Notes under the pieces: generated by a model
The model's database searches: none
What the model was told of the DNA's origin: nothing
The model's input: the letters and a program-made list of their open reading frames with translations, nothing else
Shown here: piece after piece, positions 9,543-17,482 of the stretch
How positions within the stretch are numbered: the first letter of the stretch is position 1
How the letters are laid out: each line of letters opens with the position of its first letter
Assembly (NCBI RefSeq): GCF_963691685.1
Contig: NZ_OY829290.1
Coordinates: 3,745,501-3,809,500, forward strand
Direction of reading: 5' to 3'
Origin: Thalassovita sp.
GTDB taxonomy: Bacteria; Pseudomonadota; Alphaproteobacteria; Rhodobacterales; Rhodobacteraceae
Length of the DNA stretch: 64,000 bases
Position numbers and translations under genes: made by a program

Positions 9543-9982
9543 TTTCCCTCCAAGGTCACCATGGCCATCGGGCTTTGAAGCTGAACAAAGAGGCGATCCA
9601 ACAGCATCGGCATGGCCGCTTTGACCATGGTCCAATTTTCAATGTTGAAAGGCAGCGGTTTTGACTTCTCCGGGTCGTCACCCTCATAGACTTCGATGCC
9701 AACCCAACCAGTGCAGAACTGCGACACCAGGCGATCCAGCAGCATCTCTTGCGCCAGGCCAGCCAACCGGTCCTTGAACTCATCGCCAAGCTCTTCAAGC
9801 TCTGCCCCGGCCAAAGCTGCTGTCTGCTCTTTGGTCAAACCATCGCGAGCTGATCGATGGGCCCAGGCCTCAGCCTCTTTGTAGTCGGCGAAAGTGAAAC
9901 CCTTGAACTGGAACTGAATCTCATAGCCAAGGGAGATAGTGCGCTCCTGCCCCAGGAGCGCACGAGAGATTTTGACAACCAT
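9515..9982 (-). CDS. Tail assembly chaperone, lambda gpG-like
   Basis: 155 residues ending shortly after the slippery site, between the major tail protein and the tape measure gene, exactly where lambda has G. It is acidic and helical (LAGAELEELGDEFKDRLAG). It is abundant in the lambda family and coats the tape measure before tube assembly; a few percent of ribosomes shift into the T frame. Sequence similarity to lambda G itself is not obvious. The call rests on location, size and the frameshift layout. Confidence 0.85.
   Translation of the reverse strand: MVVKISRALLGQERTISLGYEIQFQFKGFTFADYKEAEAWAHRSARDGLTKEQTAALAGAELEELGDEFKDRLAGLAQEMLLDRLVSQFCTGWVGIEVYEGDDPEKSKPLPFNIENWTMVKAAMPMLLDRLFVQLQSPMAMVTLEGNGSAPSPNL
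9542..9548 (-). promoter_or_regulatory. Programmed -1 ribosomal frameshift site (G GGA AAC)
   Basis: On the minus strand the bases read gaG GGA AAC ggg in the G frame, a perfect X-XXY-YYZ heptamer. A slip of -1 gives GGG AAA and continues as R-V-R-A-F in the T frame. Lambda uses GGGAAAG at the same place. The zero frame ends 27 nt further on, at 9515. Confidence 0.88.
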
Positions 9983-9987
9983 CTGGA

Positions 9988-10962
9988 TCAGGTCGGGTTC
10001 GCGTAGGCCGCAACATCGTTGGTCAGAACGACATTGAACGGGACCTGACCAGGCGCAGGGCGTCCGATCTGCCAGTTAAAGTCAGCGTTCAGGATCCCAC
10101 GGCCAGAGATATTCGGGCTTGACCGCTCCAGGCGCGCCTTGAAGAACTTGTAGACGATGGACCAGCCGTTGCTGAGCGTGTACTCCAGCGACAGATCAAC
10201 CAGAGTGCCATCGACCGCCAAGTCATAGAACGAGCTGTCGCGGAACCGGGTCCCAACGCTGCCATCCCCCTGCCATTCACCACGGTCTACACCGGCAGCA
10301 GTTGGCAAGCCATTCATCTCTTCCTGGTCGGCCTCAGCGTCCATCGCCATCTTGCCAGACAGGCTGGTGATGGCAGCAGCAGGAGCGCCGTCGATCTTGA
10401 CCAGGCCCTTGAAGCCAACGGGCACAAGATCGTTGGCCCAGGCGACGGGTGTCGTATCGCGCGCAGCACCGGCCTTCTCTTCCTGGCGACCAGTAAGCAT
10501 GAAGGTGGTACGGGCACGCTGATTGTCCTTTTTGCCGGAGATTTCCAGACCGGTGTAAACCAAGCTGTCAGCCACAAAGTGCTGATTGATGTCGCGGTGA
10601 CTCTTGCACATGGTCAAGAAACGGTTGGTCGGAACCGCGGCCGGGCTGAAGGTGTGTGTGTAGGTGCCGGTATTATCGACGGTCACCGGGTCGCCAAACA
10701 GCATGGCCAGATGCCAGCCAATGGACTGCAGGCCAGTCGGCACAACCAGATTGCCTGCGACAGCAACCAGACCAGACGTGATGTCACCACTGAAGTGATC
10801 GCCCTGGATCGCATCATCTTTGCCCAGATCCTCGGACGCAGTGATGCCGTATTCATAGAACGGCAGGTGGCGGTAGGCGCCCTCGGCCGCGGCCTCGGCA
10901 GCGCCGTAGGCCGCCTGGATCCGCGACTGCAGCAGAACGTTGTCATTGCGAGCGTTGCTCAT
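9988..10962 (-). CDS. Major tail tube protein, lambda gpV position
   Basis: 324 residues, in the V position before the G-like chaperone. It starts with ATGA coupling to the upstream gene. The sequence has the look of phage tail tube proteins (YEYGITASEDLG ... GNLVVPTGLQSIGWHLAMLFGDP ... FFKARLERSSPNISGRG). It lacks membrane segments and cysteine clusters. It polymerises into the hollow tail tube. It is longer than lambda gpV (246 residues), so an extra surface domain is possible. Confidence 0.85.
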   Translation of the reverse strand: MSNARNDNVLLQSRIQAAYGAAEAAAEGAYRHLPFYEYGITASEDLGKDDAIQGDHFSGDITSGLVAVAGNLVVPTGLQSIGWHLAMLFGDPVTVDNTGTYTHTFSPAAVPTNRFLTMCKSHRDINQHFVADSLVYTGLEISGKKDNQRARTTFMLTGRQEEKAGAARDTTPVAWANDLVPVGFKGLVKIDGAPAAAITSLSGKMAMDAEADQEEMNGLPTAAGVDRGEWQGDGSVGTRFRDSSFYDLAVDGTLVDLSLEYTLSNGWSIVYKFFKARLERSSPNISGRGILNADFNWQIGRPAPGQVPFNVVLTNDVAAYANPT

Positions 10963-11405
10963 GGTGCTGTCTCCATTGGATTGTTGGATGTTTCGTAAAG
11001 AAGTTCGATCGGGATCACCGCACCGCGCAGCAAAGAGGCGCCGGCCATCGCGATCACGTCAGGCTCGACCGGTTCGCCAATTTCCATGTGATCCACCCCG
11101 ATCGAGGCCAGATCCAGATCTGCCAGCAACTGGCCATATCCAATCAGTGCTGCTTCATACCGTTCAATGCGTTGGGCCTGTGTCTCTCCCATCACCACCA
11201 ACTCAATCTGGCAGGTCCTTGAGATCTCGCGGACGTCATCCCCGAGCCGGTCACCGATCTTCCGCGGGCCATCGAATACGAAGTTTGCAATGCCTTCTTC
11301 CGGGCAATCCTGCGGCAATGGGTCATCGCGGCTCACGCTGGTGATCCCGGCGGTTTGAGCGGCCGCAACAATTGCGCCCGCAATCAGTTCGTGTTTGGTT
11401 TTCAT
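10959..11405 (-). CDS. Tail terminator protein, lambda gpU position
   Basis: 148 residues, near the 131 of gpU, in the U position between the Z-like and V-like genes, with ATGA overlaps at both ends. The motif ISRTCQIELVVMGETQAQRIERYEAALIGY suits the minor tail protein U / tail terminator fold. That protein caps the finished tail tube and fixes its length. The call leans on gene order. Confidence 0.7.
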   Translation of the reverse strand: MKTKHELIAGAIVAAAQTAGITSVSRDDPLPQDCPEEGIANFVFDGPRKIGDRLGDDVREISRTCQIELVVMGETQAQRIERYEAALIGYGQLLADLDLASIGVDHMEIGEPVEPDVIAMAGASLLRGAVIPIELLYETSNNPMETAP

Positions 11406-12070
11406 TTGCGCCCTCGGCTATCCCGCATCCGGAAATTCGCATCCAACCGGCGCAGGATTTTGCCTTCGGCGCCGCCCAAAACGCGGGTTACATTCAAGCG
11501 CTTCTTCAGTCGCACCTGCGGGTAGAGGAAGAACATGATCACCGTCGACAGACCGTAACCTGTTTTGAGCGCCCTCTTGCTGTGAGACAGCGTGTATCCG
11601 CCGCGTTTCCCGGCGCGTTTGCGCTGATTATCAACCACCAGCAATGAGGGCCCGTTTGTCCGCGGGACAAACCGCAGTCGACCATACTGGTGTTCTGGAA
11701 AGTTCTCTGGCGAAATCCGCTTTTTTCCCCGGCCAACAAACTTGGGAGCATGTTCAGTCGGAACCGCGATCCAAGCACCACCGGTCGATTTGATGGTTGC
11801 GCCCTGGTCAAATACCTTGATCAGCTTTTCAGACTTGGTGTCGATCACCGAGGCCGCGCCAAGCGAGTTTTGATTTTCCGGGTAGTGCTTGGCATGCCAG
11901 GTTCGGGCCAATCGAGAGCCGAGGCCACCCGCCACAACATCGGCACGCAGATCGAAAACCACATCCTCAGCGCCTTCACGAACCGCATGCGAAACCGCCC
12001 ATTCGGCATCAGCCAACTCTTCAGCCATATACTCTTCGAGATTGCCCAAAAGCGCTGCAGTGAGTTTCAA
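11402..12070 (-). CDS. Tail completion protein, lambda gpZ position (DUF6441-like)
   Basis: 222 residues if read from TTG at 12070, which overlaps the upstream stop as TTGA with AGAAGG 10 nt before it. The open frame extends to an ATG at 12202, but that would overlap the neighbour by 136 bases. The sequence (LGSRLARTWHAKHYP ... FDQGATIKSTGGAWIAVPTEHAP ... GRLRFVP) resembles a phage family I recall as DUF6441, common in Rhodobacterales prophages. From position it probably acts in tail completion. The TTG start is an inference. Confidence 0.7.
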   Translation of the reverse strand: MKLTAALLGNLEEYMAEELADAEWAVSHAVREGAEDVVFDLRADVVAGGLGSRLARTWHAKHYPENQNSLGAASVIDTKSEKLIKVFDQGATIKSTGGAWIAVPTEHAPKFVGRGKKRISPENFPEHQYGRLRFVPRTNGPSLLVVDNQRKRAGKRGGYTLSHSKRALKTGYGLSTVIMFFLYPQVRLKKRLNVTRVLGGAEGKILRRLDANFRMRDSRGRK

Positions 12071-12381
12071 GGGGTGGTGACCTTCTGACTGTCCAAGATC
12101 AAAACCAGTCGCCGTGAATCTTTCGCCTTTGGAGTGCCTTGGACTTGGCGCCGTTCTCCATCGATGACGAAGACTGGCTTCGCCATTCCAAGCGCGCGCC
12201 ACTTGCTGGCCTGAATTTCAAACAACGTACCTGGTGCGGCGACTTCCATCGTCGCGAAACTGCCCACCTCATCCCCTTTTGCGGGGATCAGAAGGATCGT
12301 CTCATTGATACCTTCGGGATCAAAAACAGCTTCCCGACCGAAGTGCAGGAAGCTGTTTTCTATAACCTGGATCTGATCCAT
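12067..12381 (-). CDS. Head-tail connector, lambda gpFII-like
   Basis: 104 residues (lambda FII has 117), in the FII position between the FI-like and Z-like genes. It is a small, mostly beta protein with a typical segment VFVIDGERRQVQGTPKAKDSRRLVLIL, as in phage head-tail joining proteins. It would sit at the head vertex and bind the tail. Identification is by gene order and size. Confidence 0.7.
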   Translation of the reverse strand: MDQIQVIENSFLHFGREAVFDPEGINETILLIPAKGDEVGSFATMEVAAPGTLFEIQASKWRALGMAKPVFVIDGERRQVQGTPKAKDSRRLVLILDSQKVTTP

Positions 12382-12384
12382 AGA

Positions 12385-12663
12385 TCAGTCTTGCGAACCG
12401 TCGTTCGAGTTGTCGCCGGTGCCGTCGCCATCCCCAGCGCCGTCGTTCGAACCGCCATTTTGACCTGAGGCCTTTTTCGCAGTTTTCTTGGTGGCGATTT
12501 CTTGGGTCGCCTTCGGTTTCGGTGCCAGCCGCACTTTGCCCGTTTTTTTCAGAGCGGTATATTCGTCATCCGACACCTCCCCAGTCCATTTTTGGGGAAA
12601 GGTCCGCTTGCTGGACTCGTCCAGCTTCAGCTCAACTTCTTCATCAACAATGATCTTCTTCAT
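12385..12663 (-). CDS. Small protein in the lambda FI position
   Basis: 92 residues from ATG at 12663 (preceded by GGAGAGAG). The frame is open further upstream, but that part holds a hairpin and lacks a ribosome site. The N-terminal half is charged and ordered (KWTGEVSDDEYTALKKTGKVRLAPKP); the C-terminal tail is low complexity (Lys/Ala, then Asp/Gly/Asn). Lambda gpFI, which helps DNA packaging, stands at the same place. There is no sequence motif to confirm this function. Confidence 0.65.
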   Translation of the reverse strand: MKKIIVDEEVELKLDESSKRTFPQKWTGEVSDDEYTALKKTGKVRLAPKPKATQEIATKKTAKKASGQNGGSNDGAGDGDGTGDNSNDGSQD

Positions 12664-12695
12664 CGTCTCTCTCCAATTTTGGTTCCGAAACACCA

Positions 12696-12715
12696 AGGGC
12701 GCCCGCAGGCGCCCT
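12696..12715 (-). terminator. Hairpin after the major capsid gene
   Basis: A perfect 8-bp stem (AGGGCGCC / GGCGCCCT) with a 4-base loop lies 27 bases after the capsid stop codon. No T run follows, so it is more likely an RNA stabilising or partial termination element that lets capsid mRNA accumulate than a full terminator. Confidence 0.5.
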
Positions 12716-12741
12716 CTGGTATCTTTCAATTTGAGGTGGCG

Positions 12742-13779
12742 TTAGTTCGAAGAGTGAATGCGGACCAAGACGCCTGGGCGCAGGCACATAGGAAGGGTTT
12801 GCATCATCGCTTCAACGTCCACGAACCGATCCTGCTGTTTGTCCGGGAAGACAGCGGAATAGAACGGTTGCCCTTTCTGGTTCACCATCCCCATGTAGTC
12901 GGCCGAGCCATCAAAGTCATGGAACGTCTGACGAGTGCCTACGGGGAAAACCATCGCTTCGCCGCTCGGAACAAATGACCGTGTGATCGAGGTCCCATCT
13001 TCTTGTGGTACACTGGCCTCGCCCAGGTATTCCTTGAAGTAGATGCCCTGGAATTCGAAACCGTCACTTGCATCGTCACGCAACGGATCTTTGCCAGTAT
13101 CATTGCGGAACTTGTCATACCGCGCCCGGAAATCCGCATGCCCCATCAGACGATCGATGAAGACCGGATGGCAGAGTGCGACGATTTTCGTCATCACATC
13201 GCCCATCAAATTCAACTTGATGTGACGGGTCACTTCACGACACTTTTCGGCCAGATCGGTTGAGCCGGTGCCAAGAGTAAAGTCAACGGACTTCTGCGTG
13301 ACCTCAAATTCGTCGAACAGGTTCACGATGTCCGAGCCATCAGCGTCGCGAACGATGCCTCGCAAGGCCCCTGCGCGCAGATATTCCTTTGTGATGTCAA
13401 GGCTGCCACGCAAATCCCGTTGGCGCTCTGCCACTTCCACCATGACTTGCTTCAATTCGGTTTCCGAGCCGAATGCGCGAATGCTGTCGATGTCATCAGC
13501 GGTGATCCGGCTGGATGCACCGAAACGCTCGGTGCGAAAGTCTTTCAACTGACGTTTTCCGCGAGCAAGGCCCGGAAGGGCAGTACCACGTTCGGAGGAT
13601 TGAACCAGCTGAAGCACACCATTGTGAAGCTCTACTTCAAACTTCTTCCCGCGGATACCTTTCGATTTGAAAAGCCCCATCGAGCCAATAAGGCCCCATG
13701 CATTGGGAAACAGGCGAATTGCCGCGGAAAGCTCGGACGCTCGAAATGCGTCGTTACCAAAAATGTCCATGTGTGTCAT
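12742..13779 (-). CDS. Major capsid protein, lambda gpE family
   Basis: 345 residues, almost the lambda gpE length (341). The sequence has the hallmark order of the Phage_cap_E family: an N-terminal RGKKFEVELHNGVLQLV segment, GTALPGLARGKRQLKDFRTERF, an I-x-DD-I helix, the LRGIVRDADGS E-loop-like segment, and the late FVPSGEAMVFPVGTRQTFHDFDGSADY strand. It follows the decoration protein D gene, as in lambda. The start could also be ATG at 13770. It forms the icosahedral head shell. Confidence 0.92.
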   Translation of the reverse strand: MTHMDIFGNDAFRASELSAAIRLFPNAWGLIGSMGLFKSKGIRGKKFEVELHNGVLQLVQSSERGTALPGLARGKRQLKDFRTERFGASSRITADDIDSIRAFGSETELKQVMVEVAERQRDLRGSLDITKEYLRAGALRGIVRDADGSDIVNLFDEFEVTQKSVDFTLGTGSTDLAEKCREVTRHIKLNLMGDVMTKIVALCHPVFIDRLMGHADFRARYDKFRNDTGKDPLRDDASDGFEFQGIYFKEYLGEASVPQEDGTSITRSFVPSGEAMVFPVGTRQTFHDFDGSADYMGMVNQKGQPFYSAVFPDKQQDRFVDVEAMMQTLPMCLRPGVLVRIHSSN

Positions 13780-13824
13780 AGGACGTCCCTTCTTCTAGGA
13801 TTGGATTTGACGAAAAGTCGTCGA

Positions 13825-14193
13825 TCAGATCTGTTTGATGCCCCGCGCCGACAGCTGGGCCATCGCAGCGTCACGCTGCGCCTGATTGCTGATGCCCTCC
13901 GCAAAGGTCAGACCTAAGCGGCGAACCCGCGCGTGGCTGGTAATCACAACGGCTTGAACATCGGCAGCAGATGCATCAACGTCGTTCAGCAAAATGGCAA
14001 CAGCCACTTCGCTGCCGTCTGCTGCAGCCGGATCACAAGCGGTCAGCTTTTCATTTGCAGAGATTTCGCCCAGCACCGTGCCGGAGCTGTATTTGGCGCC
14101 AGAAGCGATGGTCTTGAGGTCGCGGCTGTAACGCGAATCCTCTTCAAACATCAGCCAATCGCCGGGGGTTTTGCCTTCAGTCAAAGTGGTCAT
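13825..14193 (-). CDS. Head decoration protein, lambda gpD-like
   Basis: 122 residues (lambda gpD has 110), between protease/scaffold and capsid genes. Segments such as YSSGTVLGEISANEKL and GSEVAVAILLNDVDASAADVQAVVITSHARV match the HDPD (gpD) family. Trimers of this protein bind the expanded head and stabilise it against DNA pressure. There are no cysteines. A GGAGAGTG ribosome site precedes the ATG. Confidence 0.9.
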   Translation of the reverse strand: MTTLTEGKTPGDWLMFEEDSRYSRDLKTIASGAKYSSGTVLGEISANEKLTACDPAAADGSEVAVAILLNDVDASAADVQAVVITSHARVRRLGLTFAEGISNQAQRDAAMAQLSARGIKQI

Positions 14194-14245
14194 TTCTCAC
14201 TCTCCATGAATAGGATTTGGGGTGCCGTTACTGTTCGGGCGGCGG

Positions 14246-14689
14246 TTAGTCGTGGATCAGGGCTTTAACCGCATCCGCTGCAAGGTTCGCAGGGGCCACT
14301 GCTCCGGCCGAGGTATCGAGATCGGCGTCATCGTCTTCCATTTCCGCGCTCAACTGGCGCTGAGGCGCGGCCGAAGCTGCAGCCGCCAGATGTTTCTTGG
14401 CCTGTTCCAAGGACATCGAGCGATCACCTGCCAGGCTGCGAGCCAGCTCTTCTTTGCCCTCTGCCTCGGCGCAGGTCAGAATGCCCATAACCCGGTCGTG
14501 TTCGTCCTTTGCGGCATCCGCTGCCGGTGTCTGCACAGAAGCGCTCGGGGTGCTGTTCGTTTCGGCCGCCGGTGCGGGAGTATCATCACCAGCCGCTGGG
14601 GCTTCGTCACCGGCACCAGTGGTTTCGTCAATCTGATCGGTAGCCTGTTCTTCAGCGCTCGGATTGGTCGTTTTTGCAGTCTTGGACAT
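14246..14689 (-). CDS. Nested scaffold protein, lambda Nu3-like
   Basis: 147 residues in the same frame as the protease, from an internal ATG at 14689 with AGGAG at 14699..14703, a 9-base spacing that is better than that of most starts here. The product (MSKTAKTTNPSAEEQ onwards) is acidic and low in aromatics, with a helical end (LEQAKKHLAAAASAAPQ), as expected of a scaffold. Lambda Nu3 is made in the same way from inside C. Use of the internal start is an inference. Confidence 0.72.
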   Translation of the reverse strand: MSKTAKTTNPSAEEQATDQIDETTGAGDEAPAAGDDTPAPAAETNSTPSASVQTPAADAAKDEHDRVMGILTCAEAEGKEELARSLAGDRSMSLEQAKKHLAAAASAAPQRQLSAEMEDDDADLDTSAGAVAPANLAADAVKALIHD

Positions 14690-15643
14690 AGGTTTTGTCT
14701 CCTGGTTGCTAGCGAAAGGGGCAACAAGACCGCTGCGCCCGTTGGTTTCTGAAATGAACTCTTCGAAGGCCTCCGCCGGCTCAGCAACTTCATCGGCCAG
14801 CCCAACCTTCACCGCCTCGGCGCCGAGGTAGGTGGCGGCTTCAGTCGACAGAACACCCTCAAGATCGATCGCGCCGTTTCGGCCAGCGGCGACATTCTCG
14901 GCAAAGATCTGGCGGAGCTGCTGCATCTCGCCTTCCAGCGACGAACGCACATCATCGGGCAGAGGCTCATATGGGTTGCCGTCCGCCTTTCGTTCACCGG
15001 CACTGATCACCGTTACGTTGATTCCGGCATCGCTCAGCTGCTGGCTGTGATCTGCGTGCAGGCAGATGACCCCGATTGAACCAACCCCTCCAGCTTCCGG
15101 CATGATGATCCGATCGGCCTGAGCCGCGATGGCATAGCCGGCCGAAAAAGCATGGTCCGCGACAAAGGCAAAGACCTTCTTGGAAGTCCGCGCTTTGCGG
15201 ATCTGCTTTGCGAGGGAAAACAAGCCAGCAACTTCGCCGCCGTGGCTATCGATTTCCAAAGCGATCGACTTCACGCGATGATCCATACAAGCCGCCTCGA
15301 TCTGAGCCGACACCCCTTCATAGCTGACCTGCCCCGACGAACTCCCAACCCAGGCACCGCGATGCACCAGCGAACCAGCGACAGCGATAAGTGCAACCCC
15401 ATCGCGCAGTGCGTACCCGTCACGTTCCCCCATCCGGATCTCGTGGCTTAGCCGGCCATCGAGAATTGAGGCGAACGGTTTTGCAGCTGACGGGGTCGCG
15501 ACGGGTTCAACGTCACTTTGAAACGCAACCTCACTGACCCCAAGAATCCGAGGCCCAAGGCCTGCAACAAAACTTTTGGCCTTGGCAGGCGTTACCAGTA
15601 GCGGGGTGTGAAACACCCGCGACGCAATTTCCGGCATCGACAT
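14246..15643 (-). CDS. Head maturation protease (S49 family) with scaffold domain, lambda gpC-like
   Basis: 465 residues from ATG at 15643, five bases after the portal stop, with AGGA upstream. An earlier ATG at 15679 would overlap the portal gene. The SppA-like S49 protease domain spans about 80-290, with Ser167 in DHAFSAGYAIA and the partner Lys219 in SAGERKADGNPY, so the Ser-Lys pair looks intact. The C-terminal third is Ala/Glu/Asp/Thr-rich and fits a scaffold. In lambda gpC cleaves the scaffold and portal during head maturation. An internal start gives a separate scaffold. Confidence 0.92.
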   Translation of the reverse strand: MSMPEIASRVFHTPLLVTPAKAKSFVAGLGPRILGVSEVAFQSDVEPVATPSAAKPFASILDGRLSHEIRMGERDGYALRDGVALIAVAGSLVHRGAWVGSSSGQVSYEGVSAQIEAACMDHRVKSIALEIDSHGGEVAGLFSLAKQIRKARTSKKVFAFVADHAFSAGYAIAAQADRIIMPEAGGVGSIGVICLHADHSQQLSDAGINVTVISAGERKADGNPYEPLPDDVRSSLEGEMQQLRQIFAENVAAGRNGAIDLEGVLSTEAATYLGAEAVKVGLADEVAEPAEAFEEFISETNGRSGLVAPFASNQETKPMSKTAKTTNPSAEEQATDQIDETTGAGDEAPAAGDDTPAPAAETNSTPSASVQTPAADAAKDEHDRVMGILTCAEAEGKEELARSLAGDRSMSLEQAKKHLAAAASAAPQRQLSAEMEDDDADLDTSAGAVAPANLAADAVKALIHD

Positions 15644-15647
15644 GTGG

Positions 15648-17267
15648 TTAATCCTCGTCTTGGATCGACGGGCCACCATTGTGGCCGATAAGTTTCGCGA
15701 AACTTTCCTGCATCGGGTGCAGGCAGTCTTTAGGCATGTCGGACATTTCGCGCTTGATCTGGGCGATGTTCTCTTTGAAATCGCTGCCGGTCAGTTCGGC
15801 CGCTTCGTCTTCCAGTGTTGAAAGCCCCAGAGCGACGCGCATCGCCGAAGCCTGCGCCTCCTTCACCGGATCAACAAACCCACGGCCCGGGCCGACCCAT
15901 TTGGCGCGAGAATAAAACAGCCAGTTCTCGCGAAAATCAGGTGCGTTCCGAGGCAGTTGATAATGCCCGTTCATCACCTTTTCTTCGAGCCACGCCATGA
16001 AAAATGGTTGGCAGAAACCCTGCGCAAAGGAGATGCGGCGGGCGGTCCAGCTACGCCAGATTTCGATCATTGCAGCCCGCGCGCTTGAGTAGTTCGTCTT
16101 CGACCAATCGGACGCCAGCTGTTCGTAAGAAATGCCCAGGCCCGAGGCGATGTTGCGTAAAACTGCACCTTCGAAGTCCGCAAATTGCGCCGCTGGGCGC
16201 GCCGTATTCAGCATCCCGATTTCATCGTTGGGATAAAGTGTCGTGACGCGTGCGCCACCCACCTTAATCCCGCTGTCGCCGTAATGATCACTCCGACTGG
16301 TGTTCATCCGTGCAAAGCTGTCAAACAGCGTGTTGTCGCCTTCATCGCCACCTGCTTCGATCAGTTCATCCAGCACATTTGGCCCCATTGGCGACTTGAT
16401 AAACGCAGCCAACACCGCGTTAAGCACCGCCGCCTGAAGCTCCACTTTCGAATAGTGGTCTTCCATCTTCAGCTTCTCGATGATCGGCGCCAGTCTGGAT
16501 ATGCCGCGTGTCTGGCCGTCGCGAGTTTTGTCAAAGTGGTGCAGAACCACCGGCCGACCGAAGCGCTTTTCACGAGGAATGCGTTTCCACTGGAACTCTT
16601 CCCCCTCGCTGTAGCTCAGGCCGTTGTTAGGATGCGCCTGCCGGAACCAATAATGTGTTGCAGCGCCATACTTGTTCAGCACGACGCCGCTACGCAGCCG
16701 CGGGCTATCTGGCTGGCCATCTGGGTTGGACATCAGGTCCGGATCCACGACGCGCAGCGCAGTGTGGGTTAGCCGGTTCGGCATCCAGCTGACAACCCCA
16801 AGAGCTTCGCCTTCGATGCAGAAGGTCCGATAGCCCAAGCCAAACATCGCACTGACAGTTTGTGACCGTGTAACGTCAGCAAATTTGCGCGGGTCATCAG
16901 CATAAGCCCGCCAATCAGCCTCCGCTCGCTCCTTGAACTCAGACGCCCATTCCTCAGAAAGCCCCAGCGCCTTCCAGTCGGGCTTCAAGATCGGTCGAAA
17001 GTTGGCACCGATGATGCTGTCAACTTCCTTGTTGATTCCGCCCGCAGCCCAACCGTTGTTTCGCGCAAGGTCGCGCGCCCTAGCTGTGACCTTGTCCCGT
17101 GCCGGCAAGACCTCTGCATCCGCAGATTTTTGGGCCGGATGAAACGACGACATGGAATCCGCGCTGCTATCTCCCGCCACATAGGACGACCCTGCGCCAA
17201 GGAACCCGGTTCGGCCTGCGTTCGCCTTAGCCTTGCGGGCTTTGTTACTGATGATCGGCACCCCCAT
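15648..17267 (-). CDS. Portal protein, lambda gpB family
   Basis: 539 residues (lambda gpB 533). Family features include KVTARARDLARNNGWAAGGINKEVDSIIGANFRP near the start, HHFDKTRDGQTRGISRLAPII in the middle, and SGLGISYEQLASDWSKTNYSSARAAMIEIWR, the highly conserved phage_portal_2 segment. It forms the dodecameric ring through which DNA enters and leaves the head. The start shares one base with the gpW-like stop. It looks full length and intact. Confidence 0.95.
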   Translation of the reverse strand: MGVPIISNKARKAKANAGRTGFLGAGSSYVAGDSSADSMSSFHPAQKSADAEVLPARDKVTARARDLARNNGWAAGGINKEVDSIIGANFRPILKPDWKALGLSEEWASEFKERAEADWRAYADDPRKFADVTRSQTVSAMFGLGYRTFCIEGEALGVVSWMPNRLTHTALRVVDPDLMSNPDGQPDSPRLRSGVVLNKYGAATHYWFRQAHPNNGLSYSEGEEFQWKRIPREKRFGRPVVLHHFDKTRDGQTRGISRLAPIIEKLKMEDHYSKVELQAAVLNAVLAAFIKSPMGPNVLDELIEAGGDEGDNTLFDSFARMNTSRSDHYGDSGIKVGGARVTTLYPNDEIGMLNTARPAAQFADFEGAVLRNIASGLGISYEQLASDWSKTNYSSARAAMIEIWRSWTARRISFAQGFCQPFFMAWLEEKVMNGHYQLPRNAPDFRENWLFYSRAKWVGPGRGFVDPVKEAQASAMRVALGLSTLEDEAAELTGSDFKENIAQIKREMSDMPKDCLHPMQESFAKLIGHNGGPSIQDED

Positions 17268-17482
17268 CAGAAGCGCACCGCCCGGGACCGGGCAGCAACA
17301 GGTTGCCCCAGTTGCTGCTTCAAGTCGCGAATGTAGGACCGCAGTTTCTGCTCATCCGTGGATTTGAACTTTGTGCGGTGCCCTTCATACTCGACCTCCA
17401 CAATTAAAGACCCCATCATCAGTTTGTGAAGTGCGGTTTCTGCCTCAGTCAGGCGGGCGCTCAGTGTTGCTTCATCGGCCAT
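17267..17482 (-). CDS. Head-tail joining protein, lambda gpW-like
   Basis: 71 residues (gpW 68). A basic helical sequence, MADEATLSARLTEAETALHK, is followed by VEVEYEGHRTKFKSTDEQKLRSYI, the beta hairpin and helix of the gpW fold. It lies between terminase large subunit and portal, as in lambda, and overlaps the terminase end by 11 bases. It stabilises filled heads and makes the FII binding site. Confidence 0.9.
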   Translation of the reverse strand: MADEATLSARLTEAETALHKLMMGSLIVEVEYEGHRTKFKSTDEQKLRSYIRDLKQQLGQPVAARSRAVRF

